Below, one piece after another: positions 32,822 through 46,990 of a stretch of DNA of 64,000 nucleotides. The translations under genes were made by a program, and so were the position numbers. This stretch comes from Prunus persica (lineage: Eukaryota > Streptophyta > Magnoliopsida > Rosales > Rosaceae), in the NCBI RefSeq assembly GCF_000346465.2, contig NC_034013.1, forward strand, positions 6,227,308-6,291,307, read 5' to 3'. Within the stretch, counting starts at the first letter, position 1. Every line of letters begins with the position of its first letter. Under the pieces are notes generated by a model. It was not told where the DNA came from. It did not search any database and was given only the letters and a program-made list of their open reading frames with translations.

Positions 32822-35800
32822 GAAGACTGAATGATCCTCAGAAGGAATATTCAGGTACAGGGAAATAATGAGTTATTGTCAGATTGTAAGTTAGTGATGT
32901 TCAATTTTTATTTTTATTTTCATTACATGAAATTTATAATGGCTAATATTTGAGTATGAAAATCAAGTGGAATTTTGTCAGAAATTGTCCTAAACTTTCT
33001 GAACTTCTATGCAATGCATGTTTTCTGTTGTTCAATAATTTTGACGGCTTCAGGAGAGTCCAGTTAGTTGGGTTGTCATTCAGAACTACAGGATTTGACT
33101 TTGTTGTGCGTTAAGTTCTGGTTATTTGAGAAAGGGTGTAAAGTTCTGGTTTCATAAAAAGTTCTGGTAGTTGAGAAAGAGTGGAAAGTCCCCTTCACTC
33201 AGCCACATGAACCCCCTGATGAGGTTGGAAACCCATGTTCTTGGATAGTGTACCACAGCACATCATTCCACAACATTGACATTATAGTTCTTTTTAGCAT
33301 ATTTAGTGTAATGTTGGAACCGCCACATATGCTGTGCTATGATGGCCTTTATTAAACTCAACAGGCTAGTATGGAAGAGGAACTGGGTTGTTTGGATATG
33401 TACTTTCTGTTTACTGAGAAATTTGCTCTCTAATGTCGTTTTTATGCTTTTCAAACATTTTAGTGCTCACAATCACTCCCAGTTTCAATTATTAACCATT
33501 ACATTGCTTTAGTATGAGTATAGATTATTCTGGAATTGGGATGTAAATGTGTGTTCTTTTCGTGGCCATACCACCTTTACCACTATTTTTCCTTATGATT
33601 CTGAAAGCGACACCTGGAATAGGTGCTGTCTAAAGTTGTTGGGTTGACCATATGGTTAGCTTGCTTTACAGCTTACATTTGCCTTTTATTTTTTGTTGAT
33701 TGCCAAAATTGGGAGTGAAGATGACTAATGAGGCAATTTTGGTTGATGGTATGCTTCGTGGCTTGTAGTTTTGGTTTCATTAACCAAAAACTTAACCTTT
33801 TGCCCTTTTCCTGTCATCCCAAGTTACAAGTGTAAGAGAGGGATGTGTCAAAGTAGCACATCTGAAGATATGAACCTTACACATATTTCAGTGCACTCTC
33901 TACAGTTTCTCGTCCATTATTCGCTCTAAGTGGTTGTCCCATTTATGGATGTGATGTCATTTTTGAGCCCCATTTATTGTGAAAGTCACATTCCTGGAAT
34001 TATGACAGTATGAATTAGTTATTATGATAGAAAGTCTTCGTCGTTTGTAGTTGATACAAATATGTTATTATGGCGTAGATGAATTTAATCTTGGTAGTAG
34101 TTATTTAATTTTATTTTAAAATGTGGATCCAGAAGCTTAAGTTAGAAAAATTATTTGTCTGCGATTGCTAATTAAAAAAAATGCTTTCGCTGAGGTCATA
34201 ACAAAACAAATGGTGTCTACGCACTAAATGCTGATTACTTTTATTGAAGACTAGTGAACCTCAAAGTGCAATGTTGATATAAATATAAATAGGATTTCTA
34301 CATGTTTGTAAATTGGTGCTTAAAGGATAATATTGTAGTTATGCTCCAAATTAATGAGGTCTGTGATGTCTCATTTTTCAATGCCAGTTGTGCATTTTAA
34401 CTTGTGATTTCAAACCAACTTTTTCAGATTGAAGTTTATGTGTCGATTAGCTTTCAAGAGTTCTGGAACAAGAGTTGCACTAATATTTCCAGTCAAGAGC
34501 TGCAGTTGGTAACACAAATTTTTCCAGTGCAGCAAAGGAATGCATAATACATAACCTAAATTTGTATCAAGTACAAGTAACTGTCATTGTATTCTTCTTT
34601 GGTCAAAGATACATCTAGTTCTAGCATGATTGAGTGTAAAACCAGTTGAAAAAACAAAAGTGACATGTTATTTTCTTTTATTTTCTTTTAATTTACACTT
34701 GTTAAAGATGTTTGTTGATTTGTTATTAAATGAAAACCATATTTTCGACGGAGGACTCGCCCGTGGCTGTACAATTCTGGTATTTCTATTGTTTATGCCT
34801 ATACAATCTTGAAGAAAATACTTGAAGGTAGAATGTTTGTGATAATGGTTAGGATAATGAAGGCAATAATCCCTAATTAAGCTCATATTCCTCGTGCCTG
34901 GTTTGCTTGGAAGCAACCAAATGGAGGGCGGGGATCAAGATTCACCTACCCCCAATATCAACCTCTTTGGCCAGGACACACAAAACGTGTGATTTAAACG
35001 TGACTTCACCTGTTTTAGACATGTCAAAGTCCACCCCATTACATTAACTTTTCCAATAAAGGTTCTTTCTTTTGGTTGGTTACAAGTTTCTTTTGCTCTT
35101 CTTTTAATCTAAACTTTGACACGAAGAAGACCTATGTGCTTTTAGTTTTATCTCAGTCTAATAGGCCTCAGTGCGTTACAACCAAACCTGGTGATGGCTT
35201 TGGTGGGTTTCAATTACTCCAGTTGTGTATATCCCATAGCTCTTGGTATTTGACTTGAAAGCCCAATTAAATTTCCCCAGGATATATGTAATAGCGTTTT
35301 TTAGATAAACTAGAGAAGGCTAGTGACCTAGTGGATTGAAGTAGATCGGAGGAGCTAGTAGTTTCCAAATTGAAACCTACCATTTGAGTCATTACAACGC
35401 CAAATGAGAGAGTTGTTTTCAGAAAATACTTGCCTTCTCTGTTAAGTACGGATTTATAATTTTTGTCAATCACAGTTTAATATGTGTGCAAAAAAATTTC
35501 TTTGTATTTTGCACGGATGAAGAATATTTTCTTCCAAAGAAGACAAATGGTGTCCACCCACTCTTGATTAATTTCATATCAGGAGAAAATGCAGAAATTA
35601 CATTGATTATCAAAACAATCTCTTCTTTCTCTTGCTAAATGCATCCACACGTGGTGTTGTAATTAGAGAGAGTTGTTACTATCACCGGTTTCATACAATA
35701 ATGTATCTATTTTTTTTCGTCATGTTATTAGTTATGTAATGAGATAACTTATTGTATGAATCTAAGATTTCTCATTGTTTATTTACAATAATTTGTACAC

Positions 35801-36153
35801 AAAATACGAAATGGTTTTCGTCCAACCTATGGAAGAATAAAGAGAGAATGGTCCCGATTGTAATGATAACCTAAGAACACCCTAATTTAATCAAATTTGT
35901 AGATTCAAAGAAGGAGAGAAAAAGTTGGACTACACTTCTTGTGAGTATGTATTCTATTCTCTCCAACCTCCATTAACAAAATATTTTTGTTTTATATAAT
36001 AAGGGCTCAATAAAGGGGTCCCACATAAATTGTACACGTAATCAACCTAATCCCAAGCCTCCAGCTCCGATTTCTTTTGTACCCTGTAGTTCCAAAGTGG
36101 AAGAAGAAGAAAAGGTATTTACCACCTCAGCATGCACTAACCCCAGCCTCAAC
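32822..36153. other. CLPR4 3' region and intergenic
   Basis: A donor-like cag|gtacag at about 32855 and an acceptor-like tttcag before 34429 could mark a 3' UTR intron, unproved. The rest is AT-rich without recognisable genes. A segment at 35290-35420 has a weak tRNA-like look but no clear boxes. Confidence 0.35.
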
Positions 36154-36163
36154 TATAAATATT
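36154..36163 (+). promoter_or_regulatory. TATA box of EXLB1
   Basis: tataaatatt lies 135 bases before the ATG, directly after a CACC/TCAAC-type stretch, a good plant TATA context. Confidence 0.6.
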
Positions 36164-36288
36164 GGACTCAGCTATCTTTGCTCTCACAACTCTCCTCCTA
36201 AACCCTTTGGCTTAATCTACTTGATCAGCTTCCTTTTTCTACAATTAACCTCCTCTCATTGCTTAGGAAACTTTGTCATCACTGAGAC

Positions 36289-37889
36289 ATGGAATTTTCC
36301 CTTAAGCACAAAATTTGTTTTCTTTGTATCATGGTGCTCTTGCCTGCACTGTGTACCTCTCAAGACACATTTACAAGCTCTAGAGCAACCTATTATGGTA
36401 GCCCAGATTGCTATGGGACCCCAAGTATGTATAACCTTTCCTACTAAATGTAAACATTCATTCATGTGTATGTCATGTTGCTAGACTATTTATCATGAGC
36501 ATTATTAAGTAGAATATTGTTTGAGCACGTGATCTTGATTGATCCGACGCGGCAACTTGTCTTGCAAAAATAAATATTCTCTAGTCATACTTATGTTTCG
36601 AGTCAAATACTTTTGTTACTAGACTGTGGACTTGGCCACGTAGTCTGGATACAACTAACCTCATTAATGATTTTCACAGTTTAACAAGATAAGCATCTTA
36701 TGATGTCAAATAGTATGAAAAGAAAACATTATCATGCATGCACGAAGACTACACATTAAGTTACCTATTTGGTAGCAAAATGATAGTAGCGACTAAAAGT
36801 TCCTAAATAGTATTTATCATCTTGAAAATGGGGTAGTTACTAATTGCAATGGTATGCTCATGTAGCTGGAGCTTGTGGCTATGGAGAATATGGAAGGACA
36901 GTCAACGACGGCCAAGTGGCCGCAGTTGCTAGGCTGTATCGGAATGGAACTGGCTGTGGTGCATGTTACCAGGTACTCTTGAATCTACTCGATCATTTTT
37001 AACAAAGTTGATGAACACTAATTATGTTGGTTAGCACTAACAATATTAAACAATTAAACAAGTGGCTCCATTAATTTAATTGTAACCCTAATTAATTTGC
37101 TTAATCAAGTCTTTCGCTTGTGATTCAGGTTAGGTGCAGAGAACCTCAACATTGCAGTAGTGATGGGGTGAATGCGGTGGTGACAGATTATGGGGAAGGA
37201 GACAGAACAGACTTCATCTTCAGCCGAAGAGCCTATGCAAAGTTGGCAAGTAACCCAGCTGCAGCTGAAAGGCTATTTGCTTATGGTGTGGTTGAAATTG
37301 AATACAGAAGGATCCCCTGCCGGTTCTCTGGTCGTGCCAACCTTGAGTTCAAAGTCCATGAACAGAGCAGATATCCTGACTATTTGGCTATAGTGATTCA
37401 ATATGTAGCTGGCCAAAATGACATCATATCTGTTGAGTTGTGGCAGGTAAACTATACTTCACTTGGAATGCTGCTTCAATTTAAACTTAGAACCTCTTCT
37501 AATAAAGTGTAAGCTGGCATGGTGTTACTAGGCCAAAAGGTCATTGACAACCGAATATGCATCTCTAACATAGACGAGACTTACTTAATATCTCTATACA
37601 ATGTGATTTATTAATACGATTTATAATGTAGTACGTAAATGTGATACACATAGCATTACTCGTCTAATATAATATGTTTTTTTTGGGGCAGGAGGATTGC
37701 AAACAATGGAGGGCCATGCGCAGAGCATATGGAGCAGTTTTTGACACTCCAAACCCACCTAGTGGCTCCCTTAACTTGAGGTTCCTAGTGAGTGGCAGTG
37801 CAGGGGTGAAATTCGTGCAGGCAAACCAAGTCATCCCTGGAGACTGGAAAGCTGGGGTTTCCTATGAGACAGACATTCAGCTCAATTAA
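36289..37889 (+). CDS. EXLB1: Expansin-like B1
   Basis: Four exons: 36289-36424, 36866-36972, 37129-37446 and 37692-37889; 252 residues. Signal peptide about 1-24 (MEFSLKHKICFLCIMVLLPA). Domain 1 is the six-stranded barrel with its cysteine pattern (ATYYGSPDCYGTP, GACGYGEYGRTVNDGQVAAV, GTGCGACYQVRC). Domain 2 is the pollen-allergen-like beta sandwich (YPDYLAIVIQYVAGQNDIIS, VIPGDWKAGVSYETDIQLN). The HFD motif of true expansins is replaced by TDFIFS, as in the EXLB group, whose wall-loosening activity is unproved. Secreted to the cell wall. GT-AG introns in positions typical of the family. Confidence 0.95.
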
Positions 37890-39205
37890 CTGCACATGTT
37901 TTGAGATCATCCCAAACTTTTATCCAAATATTAGAACAGAAATTTCGTGTTGGTTAATATATTATAATTATTCCATGTAATGCTAGTTGCTTGCTTGTCA
38001 TGTCTAGGAGATGTATTAACTATTGTTATTGTATGCTGGGTAGGAGCAAGTGCACTTGGCTTGCCCCCCCATTTAGTGGGATGTTGTACTTTCAATTTGT
38101 GAGGATATAATATGAATAAAGTTCCAACTTTTTGGATCCTTCCATGTGTGCTTTCACAACACATAGTGTCACGAACCAATATGATTATTAGCTAGTGGGA
38201 TGGTGTACTTTCAATATGTGCTTTCACAACACATACAACTCTTTAGAAGCATACCACTAGGTCGGCAGAAGATCTCAATCAACTTGAGTAGCTAGTGCCA
38301 CACCAGGGAGGGACCAAGCAAGAATGCAACATCTCCACAGGCGTAGGAAGAGCACCGCCCCCACCAAGAAGAATGGCTCTACCACTCAACTTCCCCCTCA
38401 TTGCTTGGGATTTATTGTTGAACTCAATAACTTAGCCCTAAATCCTAACTCTACGACAGCTGCGATTCTACCCGAAAAAAATCCACCGTAAGATTTTGCT
38501 TAAACCACCATTCAAATTCCCCGATGTTTTTTTTAAAGACCTTTCCTATTAAGAGGAGCGATAACATACTAAACTTATACACACTACACGGATGTTAAGA
38601 ATCAAATTCAAGACCTTGCTTGAGAGAGGAATTACTCCAATTGTAGGTCCTTTGCAATGGTTTTTTGTTTGAAGTAGCTTTAAAGAATGCTAAATAAAAC
38701 TTTTAAAACAAATTACAACCGGTTTTGCATTTTTTCCAGGGAGTGGAATGAATGACATGGAGAAAAGCCTAAATCCTACAAGCGAATTGAGCGTCGACAA
38801 TTTGACTTGGGTATTTTGAATAGTTCCCGATTATCTTTCCTTCCTTTTGGGGATAGCACATACAATATTTCCATCTGTTCCGCCATAGCACATTCAATCT
38901 CCATGGCTAACAGATTTGAAGGGAACTTTAATATTTCCATCAGCAAGAGCTATAATTATTCTTCATCTGAATGGCCACGATTATAAATATAACAATTTTT
39001 TTTTTATTATGCACATGAGGGAGGGAAAATACCAACACTGCCAGCATGAAGAAAAGAATAATTCACTAAATGACCTCTAAATGAAGATACAATCTACAAG
39101 CAGAGAAAACAGTCGAAACAGAAAGAAAAATAATTGCTTAACCTAAAAGAGTAACATCTTGTAATATGGATTTAAAAAGAAATTGAAAAAAAATAGGAAC
39201 ATATT
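37890..39205. other. Intergenic between EXLB1 and CNOT11 (convergent genes)
   Basis: 3' flanks of two convergent genes. A 40-base stretch (gtgggatg-tgtactttcaat, gtgctttcacaacacata) is repeated at about 38078-38164 and 38195-38234. No gene recognised. Confidence 0.4.
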
Positions 39206-42200
39206 TCATTCCAATGACTTAAGGAGCCTAAAGAGTGCCGCTGCTTCCCTAATCCGTGAAAACTCTATGCAAAACGCTTGGACTTCGATGAAAAGATCCT
39301 TAACTGCAAAGACAACCATTGACCAAAAGTCAGCAACATAACGTTGAGATTAAAATTTGTTCAAATGGGAATTCAGGTGTTCATACAACAACAAAAAATC
39401 CTTTCAACTTCGAATCCCATCAACCATTTCAACATGCAAAGCAAGTAGATAATCATGAATAACACACTTCAAGCACATATGCATATGCGGATGGACACGA
39501 TTGCAGCCACTAACGTCCGCACATTAAATCACAATCATATGGCCATGATAACAGAACACATTGCAAATAAAGAGTGATGCTGACCATTGATAATGTTGTT
39601 TCGGATAAGGCTCTGCAGAAACACACAAACAAGCCTCACAAGTCTGTTCTGCATGTACTTGTCCTGGAAGGAAGAAATTTAAAATTTCAAGTCATTAGTA
39701 AATACTAAAAAGAGTTTGGTAATAAGAGCAAACAATAAAAAACATTATCTTAATGGCTTCTACTTAAATATTTTGTATAATTGAACCCTGGCATGCAATA
39801 TTTCACTACATAGCTTCTTAAATGTTATGATAAATAAACAATATAGCTCCTATACACATGGCAACGGAAATTGCTGATGAGGAAGGAGCAACTATGAGTT
39901 CTTATGAGCTCACACATCACTGCACGTTCGCAGCTTCCTATATTTTGGTTGAATGCAAAAGACAAGCAGAACATGTCTATCGCTTATTTGACAAGGAATC
40001 TCCAGATAACGCTACTTCAGATTTTAAATCGAAGACAACAACAAACAAAAGGAAAATGCCACAAAAATCTTAAGACCTACATTATATTCAGGAACTGAAA
40101 ATAGCATGAGTAGGGTACAAATCAGAATGCATTTGTGATTGCATGAATTCTTTAAAACTATTTAGTTAACTGAAAATTACAGAAGCTATATCATTTATGG
40201 TCGTACTTTTATTTGGCATTCAAAGTATCACAAGCACTCCTGTAAAATTAAAAAAACATATAGCTATTACAAGTAGGCAAAACACAAATTGCATGAATTT
40301 CATCACTCAAAAAGTCTCTTTCTCATTTTCATCCTTAAACTTCAGTATGCACCAATTGATCCTTAAGCATCCTTGTCATGTTCATACTTCAATCCTTTCC
40401 ATTGACAGACCTTTAAAAAATTAGATGGACTTTGCTGGCACATCATATTTCGCATTGAAACAAGCAGCCACATGATTTTCTTCCCAAACCCAAACCCACA
40501 CCACTTCAACTTCACTCAGCAACCGCCACCACCAAGGCCACTGCACTGACTAACCTACAAAAGCCAATCACGTAGAGTGGGGGAAAAATCCCCAGAACCT
40601 ACCACCATGCTCATCCCTACTGAATCTAGCGAATCTACTAACTATTTCTTCTCCTAACAAGCTCCTCCCACTTTTATTCATCTTAGTCTTGCATGCACGG
40701 ATCCACCAAAGGAGACATTAAAAACCCATTATAATGTGACTGTTTATATATACATTTGAATTGTGCCTTTGCATCTCAGAACATAGTCAGGAATACTAGT
40801 AACCACAGGCAATGTATTCAGAAATACTAATAACCGCCGGCAAGGTGAAGCAAGTACCTTGATATTCTCACACGATGATATACAATTTGTTATGTACATG
40901 TGTATGAACTCAGAAGGAAGTTCAACTGCTGTTGTAAGCCTGTTCACCACTTCCATAGAGTGTAGACTCATGTCCATATTGACAAGCACTGTAAAGTATC
41001 TGTGGCCAAAATAAAATGACAATAAAGCATAAAAATCTATAATGAGGAAGCGAACAGGCTTAAAAAGTCATCTCTGATTCTCTGTAGATTAGACACAGAA
41101 AGTAGATCATAGAAACCAAAGACATACTCTGCGATTTCAGGGGAATTTATCAACTTGGTGAGAACTTCAACCGCAATGAGGGGATTATTTTCCACCAATT
41201 CCTGAAAACAAGAATTGAGGAATTATAAATGATAAAAAAATTGGACAAAAAATTACTTGCATTGTTGACTAAGACTTATATTAAAATAACACATACCGGT
41301 AGCTTTCTTGGTGTCAACCCACAGTGATATACAAGTTTCGGGTCATTTGCCAACTCCAACAAGACTTGCTGGACAATGAAAGGGCAAGCATTGGGTCATC
41401 TCTTCCTTCAAAATGACTGATGTAACACGATATAAAATAAATAACATGAATTACTCAGTTTTTCTTTTGAAAGTAATGTAAAAATGAAGGCCTCAACAAA
41501 CTCTAATTTTTATAAAATAATTTATTTTAACTATTACAATATTTCGTAGAGGAAAATTATAACTTAGGACCACCACTTAAGAGGACGTGTGAAATTACTA
41601 ACTGGACTATACCTCAGCCACCTATTAATCGCTAGAAATCACTGAAGTTAAACATTACTAAATTCAAAGGTGCCTACACGGTGTCAGTTCTAATTGGACT
41701 CCAACATTCCCTGGCCCTACCACTAACTTCAGGTCTAGTAGATCCGTACTTCATATGAACCTTGGGGTCGGAAAGGGATGGACCTCCTTTCAGTTTTATC
41801 TGTGTTTTGTTCAAGGCCCAATATCACTATGATTTTAAGCCTGGCCCAAATCATTTTGCCCCTACCCACTAAATAGATTGGGGACTCCGAGGCCCAATAT
41901 CAATATCTACAGACTCTTCAACCTTCCAATGAAAGTACCAAAAATCTATACCACCAAGATTATCAGAAAGCTTTGAAATTGCCCAAAATTTTCAAGTTAA
42001 AATCTCTTCCCATTACAATTGATCTCCAACTCCCATTGGGGGAACCCATTTTCTATACTCCCATATTTAATTATTGCTTCAAACAGATTTGGCACAACCT
42101 CTATCTTATATGTACCTCTAAAGGCCTCCACATCACTCAGAGATCTCTCGAGACAAAAAGGATAAATGAACAAATCCTACAATCCCAATCAACCTCCCAA

Positions 42201-45200
42201 AGAAGGCAAATTATTACTAACTGAAATGTACCAAAGCTCTGATATCTGTAATGATACAGTAATCCGTCATAAAAAAATAATAAAAAACCGGCCATAATCT
42301 TTGAAACCCCTCTGCCTCAAGTGGGTTTCTACACAAGAAAACAGCCTTGTCTGCATCCAGTGTGGTCCTAAATCGACTTTGAACTCTAACAACTTCGATA
42401 GGGCTGCTTGTGTTTATCTCCATACAAAGCTATTCTATCTATAACCACAGACAACAACACAAAAATAAGGAAATAGCCTAGAAGATGAATAACTTGCAAC
42501 TACTGACCCATGAATAATGAGAATGGAATATCTCTGAACTCATTAAATCCACAATGAAGACAAAAAAGGTACTCTCTCCCACAATGAAACCACTTCCTTC
42601 TGCGACATTATGTTACTTTGTAACGAACTACACACAAAAGAGCCAAATTACAACAATTCCACAAAGCATTTGCCCTTTTTCCCCCAAAAGTGTTTCTCAA
42701 CAAAAAATGAAACACAAGAAGCCAGAGTGCCCAGTTCAGTCTTCCCTCAAAAAAGATTATTTCACAAAGAACTGACAATTGGGCAATGGAGGAAAAGATG
42801 ATCAATATTCTCCACTCCTATTAAACACATAACACACCAAGAGAGAGATAAAATCACTGCGCCTTTTTGTTGAAACAATATCATAAGTATTATCTTCCTG
42901 TGAGCAATCATGCAAACCAAATATGAACCTTGCAATGTACCTCTCAGCCTTCCGAATCAAATAGAAAAGGTTGAAAATGGGTCAAGATAGTTCATCAATA
43001 TTACCGCAGTCAGTCATAATATATTATACTATTTCATTCATGTATGTACCAGAACCATATAAAGACCAACCAGACTGGTTCATACACTAAATCTTAAGAC
43101 CCGCACCAGCCAATTGCCTAGACACATGACATATGACAACTTGATATGGAAAAAAAAAAATCATTCAACATTTTGGACTGATAGATACAAATACACATGT
43201 GTACGTATATTTAAACTGATTATAAAGCAATTAAATATATGTATCAGCACCTCTTGTTGTGCAGGTGCAAGTGGTCCCTTCAAAGCTTTTGCAATCAAGT
43301 CCCTGACAGCTGCCCCTCTGCTAGTATCAACACACATACCATCATCCCATAAAAGTTCATGATTGTCAACAGGGTTGAGCCAGACTAGCTGAAACATGTT
43401 TTGCAAGAAAAATCGAGTAAACAAGTAAGCCCTACAAATTATCAATATATAAAACTTTAAGTCTTACTTCATCATCCTGTACTGGGAGCCTTGGTGGAAT
43501 AGGCCTCTTCCAGTGAGGACCTAACCCTTCGAGCGCTAAATTGGACAGCAAACCAAGCACCGTCTCATCTCTATCTCCAGAACTAAGCTTAGGATTTGCT
43601 CCTGGTTGTAGATCAAACCTAGAACATGATCCTCAATGTCATATAATGAAGAAGAAGCAAATAAGAAAGAAATTGTCTATTGTCAAGGTCATACTCTGAT
43701 GAGTTAACATCAAAACCGCGAGGAACATCAGGATCTGCGATCACATTTCTAACTGAACTATCCTTTAGTGGAGAATTATATCGTTCAGGATGGACTTTAT
43801 CAGCATACTGCTGCTGCAACTGTTCATGTTGCGGGAAGGCCTGTCAAGACAATTGAAAAATATCTATCATGGGCATGGACTAAGAATTTTTCTCAATACA
43901 TTGGTAAATAAAATCCCTGAATGAAGTGGGAATCCTTTGTAGGCTTGAACAAAATTACCAAATCATGAGCATATTTGATCTTAAAATACACATAGGGTAT
44001 AACTTACATGCACTGAAGGATCAAAACTTTTGATGTAATCTGCAGCAGACTGTTTAAGTAGCTGAAACAGAAGATTCTCCTTCAGCTTTTCATAATATTG
44101 AAGAGACGCATTCAAGATAAGATGATGAGGCAGTAACAAAATGAAGTAAAATAATTACAGCAGCTGGTTACAGTTCACACTGGTGTAGTAAATTGTTTCT
44201 GATAGAAAGGCTCTTTTTAATCTTCTTTTTTTTTCTTATACTCTTATACCATGGGTATTCTTTTAGGCCTCCAAAGGGGATATTACATATAAAAGTACCA
44301 AATACTACAGGCTAATAAATAAAAAAATCAGAAGCCATAATTGCTGCTAATTGCCCCCAAGAAGCGCACACATCCAATAGGTTAGCTCCAATTAATTGAA
44401 CTGTTCTTAATCCACAAACATTCCTAGGGGAAAAGACCAAAATTACAAAATTGACATTTGTTTGCAGTTGTATTCGCAGCAAAAGGATAAGGAAATTTTG
44501 GTAAAACTAAATCAACAACATAAATCCACTTCACGGATCAAAAGGTTAATCAAGAATGAGAACCTCTTTGCCACCACTAGAGCCATCAGAGCCAAATAGC
44601 TGTAATAGCTGAAGAATAAGTGCCCTCTCATATTTTTCAGCTTCAACATCACATGCAGCCTGTAACCCAAGAGTTAAAAGCACGCCTTAGAAAATACTGA
44701 AGTTCATTTTTATTTAAGAAAACAAACAATGAAGCTATTATACTTTGAATACAGAAAAAGAACCAGCATCATATCCATTGCAGAAATATGAAAACAAGTC
44801 TAGATGACCACAGAGTTTGGGATAAAAGAGGATTTATCATATATTAGGCAAACAGAGTGCTCTAAAGATTGAGGAGGACGTTGATAACATGATAAATGAT
44901 CCAAAAGAACTGTTTGGAAGATATTGATATTCCTTACAACTTTTCATATTGATTGTGACAAGCATAGTAACGAAATATCAAGAAGCCGATTTCAATCAGG
45001 TACGGATCATCCTTTATGAACGCTAAAGCAACCAACACTAATGAACTACCAATGCTAGAATAACAATGGCGCAATGCTTACATTTATTAGTAAACTAATG
45101 AACGGATTTGCAGAAGGTTTCTGGGAAGAATACGCCTGCTGAAGAATAGCGAACGCAATCAAACGTTGAGTGGAACTCAGCATCTTCTTATCCTGAGAAG

Positions 45201-45475
45201 CATAGCATTCAACTAGTTAGAATTGCCCGTCACAACACATGTCAAAGAACCAATACTTTTAACACATTAGAATTATAAATACCAGAACAGTTAATACCCA
45301 ATTGAAGTCTTCACTCAATTATACATGTTTATTATATAAATTTCATACCCAATTGCACATAAACCCTACCACAGGGGTGATGATACGGGATCTAGGGTTT
45401 TCCTTCATTTTTGTAAATAAAAAAAATTGAAAATGGGCAACTCTCAAAATGCTTGTTCTAAAGCAGGCACAAGGA

Positions 45476-45521
<46 letters not shown>

Positions 45522-45694
45522 AAGAGAGAGACCTGTAAAAGAATGGAGATAGAAAAGCAGGGAATGAATTGGCGGCCATGGGAGAAAAAGGAGTTGAAGT
45601 CTGAGACGATCTCTTCAAGTGGACGTTGCTCTGCTCTCAGCAGACCAAACACGGCCTTCGATTCTTCGAACCCCAGCGTCGCCCTCTTCTTCAT
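39206..45694 (-). CDS. CNOT11: CCR4-NOT complex subunit 11
   Basis: Twelve exons (high to low): 45694-45533, 45192-45082, 44659-44564, 44061-44008, 43840-43695, 43618-43468, 43388-43251, 41368-41297, 41201-41128, 40999-40858, 39663-39585 and 39303-39206; phases close to 440 residues. CNOT11 docks with CNOT10 on the CCR4-NOT deadenylase, which shortens mRNA poly(A) tails. Recognisable stretches are [80 protein letters not shown] and [20 protein letters not shown]. The C-terminal half is the conserved DUF2363 region. Start chosen at [15 protein letters not shown], which begins exon 1. All introns GT-AG. Intron 7 (41369-43250, 1.9 kb) is far longer than the others and may hold old retroelement debris. 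Confidence 0.93.
45480..45516. repeat. GA microsatellite at the CNOT11 exon 1 donor
   Basis: (GA)n of about 37 bases lies 17 bases inside intron 1. On the transcript it reads (CU)n directly after the donor. Confidence 0.9.
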
Positions 45695-46800
45695 CTTTGA
45701 GCTTTTACCAAACTCTTATCTCACACACACGTAGAAGAGACTCAGACACGAAAAGAAAAAGAAACAAAAATTTCTCTGTTCTTTTTTTTATTTATTTTAT
45801 TTGTTATTTTATTTGTGTAGTTCAAATCAAGGGAAGAAGGAAGTCTTATTGCTTGTGCACTGTGTAACCTAGCAACTGGACTGGTTCACTTTTCAACGGG
45901 CTACCCATTTTCTATTTGGGTGAGGCTGTTTCGGTTCGGATCTCCAAAAAAAAACCCAAAGTACTCTACTCATCAACTTTTGTTTGAAGAAAAAATTAAA
46001 CAAAAAAAAAAGCACCTTAATCCAGTCCTTAACAATTTAACAAAAAAAAATTCTCCTCCTCTGTAATTTAGACTATCACTTGTACTTAAAAAAATTATTA
46101 ATTATCGTCGACGGGGCCTAGCCTAGTAAGAAAGGGGTTTGACTTGTACAACAATGATTTTAGTTGGAAATCCACGTTACCAGTGTGTGTGAGAAAAACT
46201 TCCTCCCCTTCTTAACTTTACCATAAAAATAAACTATTAAATTAAATTTAGTTTTTTTTTTTTCAGGTGCAGCTGGGTTTTGGGGTGGGGGTGGGGTTGG
46301 TGATTGCTTGGGATAGGAATGGCGTCGGGATTAATGGGTGGGCTTGGGGGGTTTTTATTTATTTATTTATTTAACTTTTCTTAATTTCAGTTATCAAAAC
46401 CTTAATGTAGGAGAAAATACAAAAAAAATAAGATTGACTAAAAAGTATTAAAAAGCAAAAGGATTTAGGGAAAAATTAAAGAAACATGTGTCATGGAAAC
46501 TTAATTCCTTTCCTTTTTTCTTTGAATTATTCACATTTTAATATTTTTATTTCCCAGCATAAAAGGTAGTACAATGAAATTACCACAATTTTTACTTATG
46601 AGTGAGTTAAAAGTAAAAATCTCGATAGCTTTGACAGCAATAGTTAAAAGTGTATTCTGAGTGAGTTATAAAGTGCTTCCAATGGCATTTGCAGGAACCA
46701 TGTACAAATTTTTAATAATAACTTCCATGTCTTTCTAGCAACGCAAGCTCTCTACGAATCCACCTTCAAATGACTGTCCTTCTCATTGTCCCCGAAAGCT
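45695..46800. other. Intergenic upstream of CNOT11 with SINE debris
   Basis: Promoter side of CNOT11, then SINE-like pieces: a 3' tail tttagactatcacttgtact at about 46068 and a body at 46108-46215 matching the copy at 48815. Also ggggtgggggtgggg near 46283 and AT-rich sequence. Confidence 0.5.
46108..46215 (+). mobile_element. SINE-like copy, family shared with 48815-48957
   Basis: The blocks acggg-c-tagtct, ttgacttg, gtgtgtgtgag-aa and cttc-ctccc occur here and at 48815-48957 in the same order. The 3' tail here is missing. Confidence 0.5.
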
Positions 46801-46990
46801 CTCACTCTTATATTTTTCAGGTCAAAATCGTTTAAAATGTAAATCTTGCTACCGATATGTGTTGCCATGTCGAGATACCTTGGGCCTTCAAAAAATGAAG
46901 CTGCCAAATCCTTTCAACTCGAAGTCCAACTTCCTGCTCTGCATTAAAATTAGGTTATCAATATCCTCCTTTCAAGCAAACTATATTCCC
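46735..46990 (-). pseudogene. Unidentified coding-like fragment
   Basis: The minus strand holds a 44-codon frame to a stop (GPRYLDMATHIGSKIYILND, FDLKNIRVRAFG, KDSHLKVDS), preceded in another frame by EQEVGLRVERIWQLHF, broken at a run of six T. Most of it is also present at 10929-11010. I do not recognise the family. Confidence 0.35.

Noticed and set aside
35290..35420. Further SINE
   Set aside because: Weak tRNA-like words only; no convincing B box, tail or target repeats.
38270..38560. Gene fragment downstream of EXLB1
   Set aside because: A short minus-strand frame exists (MRGKLSGRAILLGGGGALPT) but has no recognisable homology and no splice support.
42225..42260. Primer-binding site of another LTR element in CNOT11 intron 7
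   Set aside because: accaaagctctgatatctg resembles the start of a primer site but lacks the full tggtatcagagc complement, and no LTR is visible nearby. At most debris.
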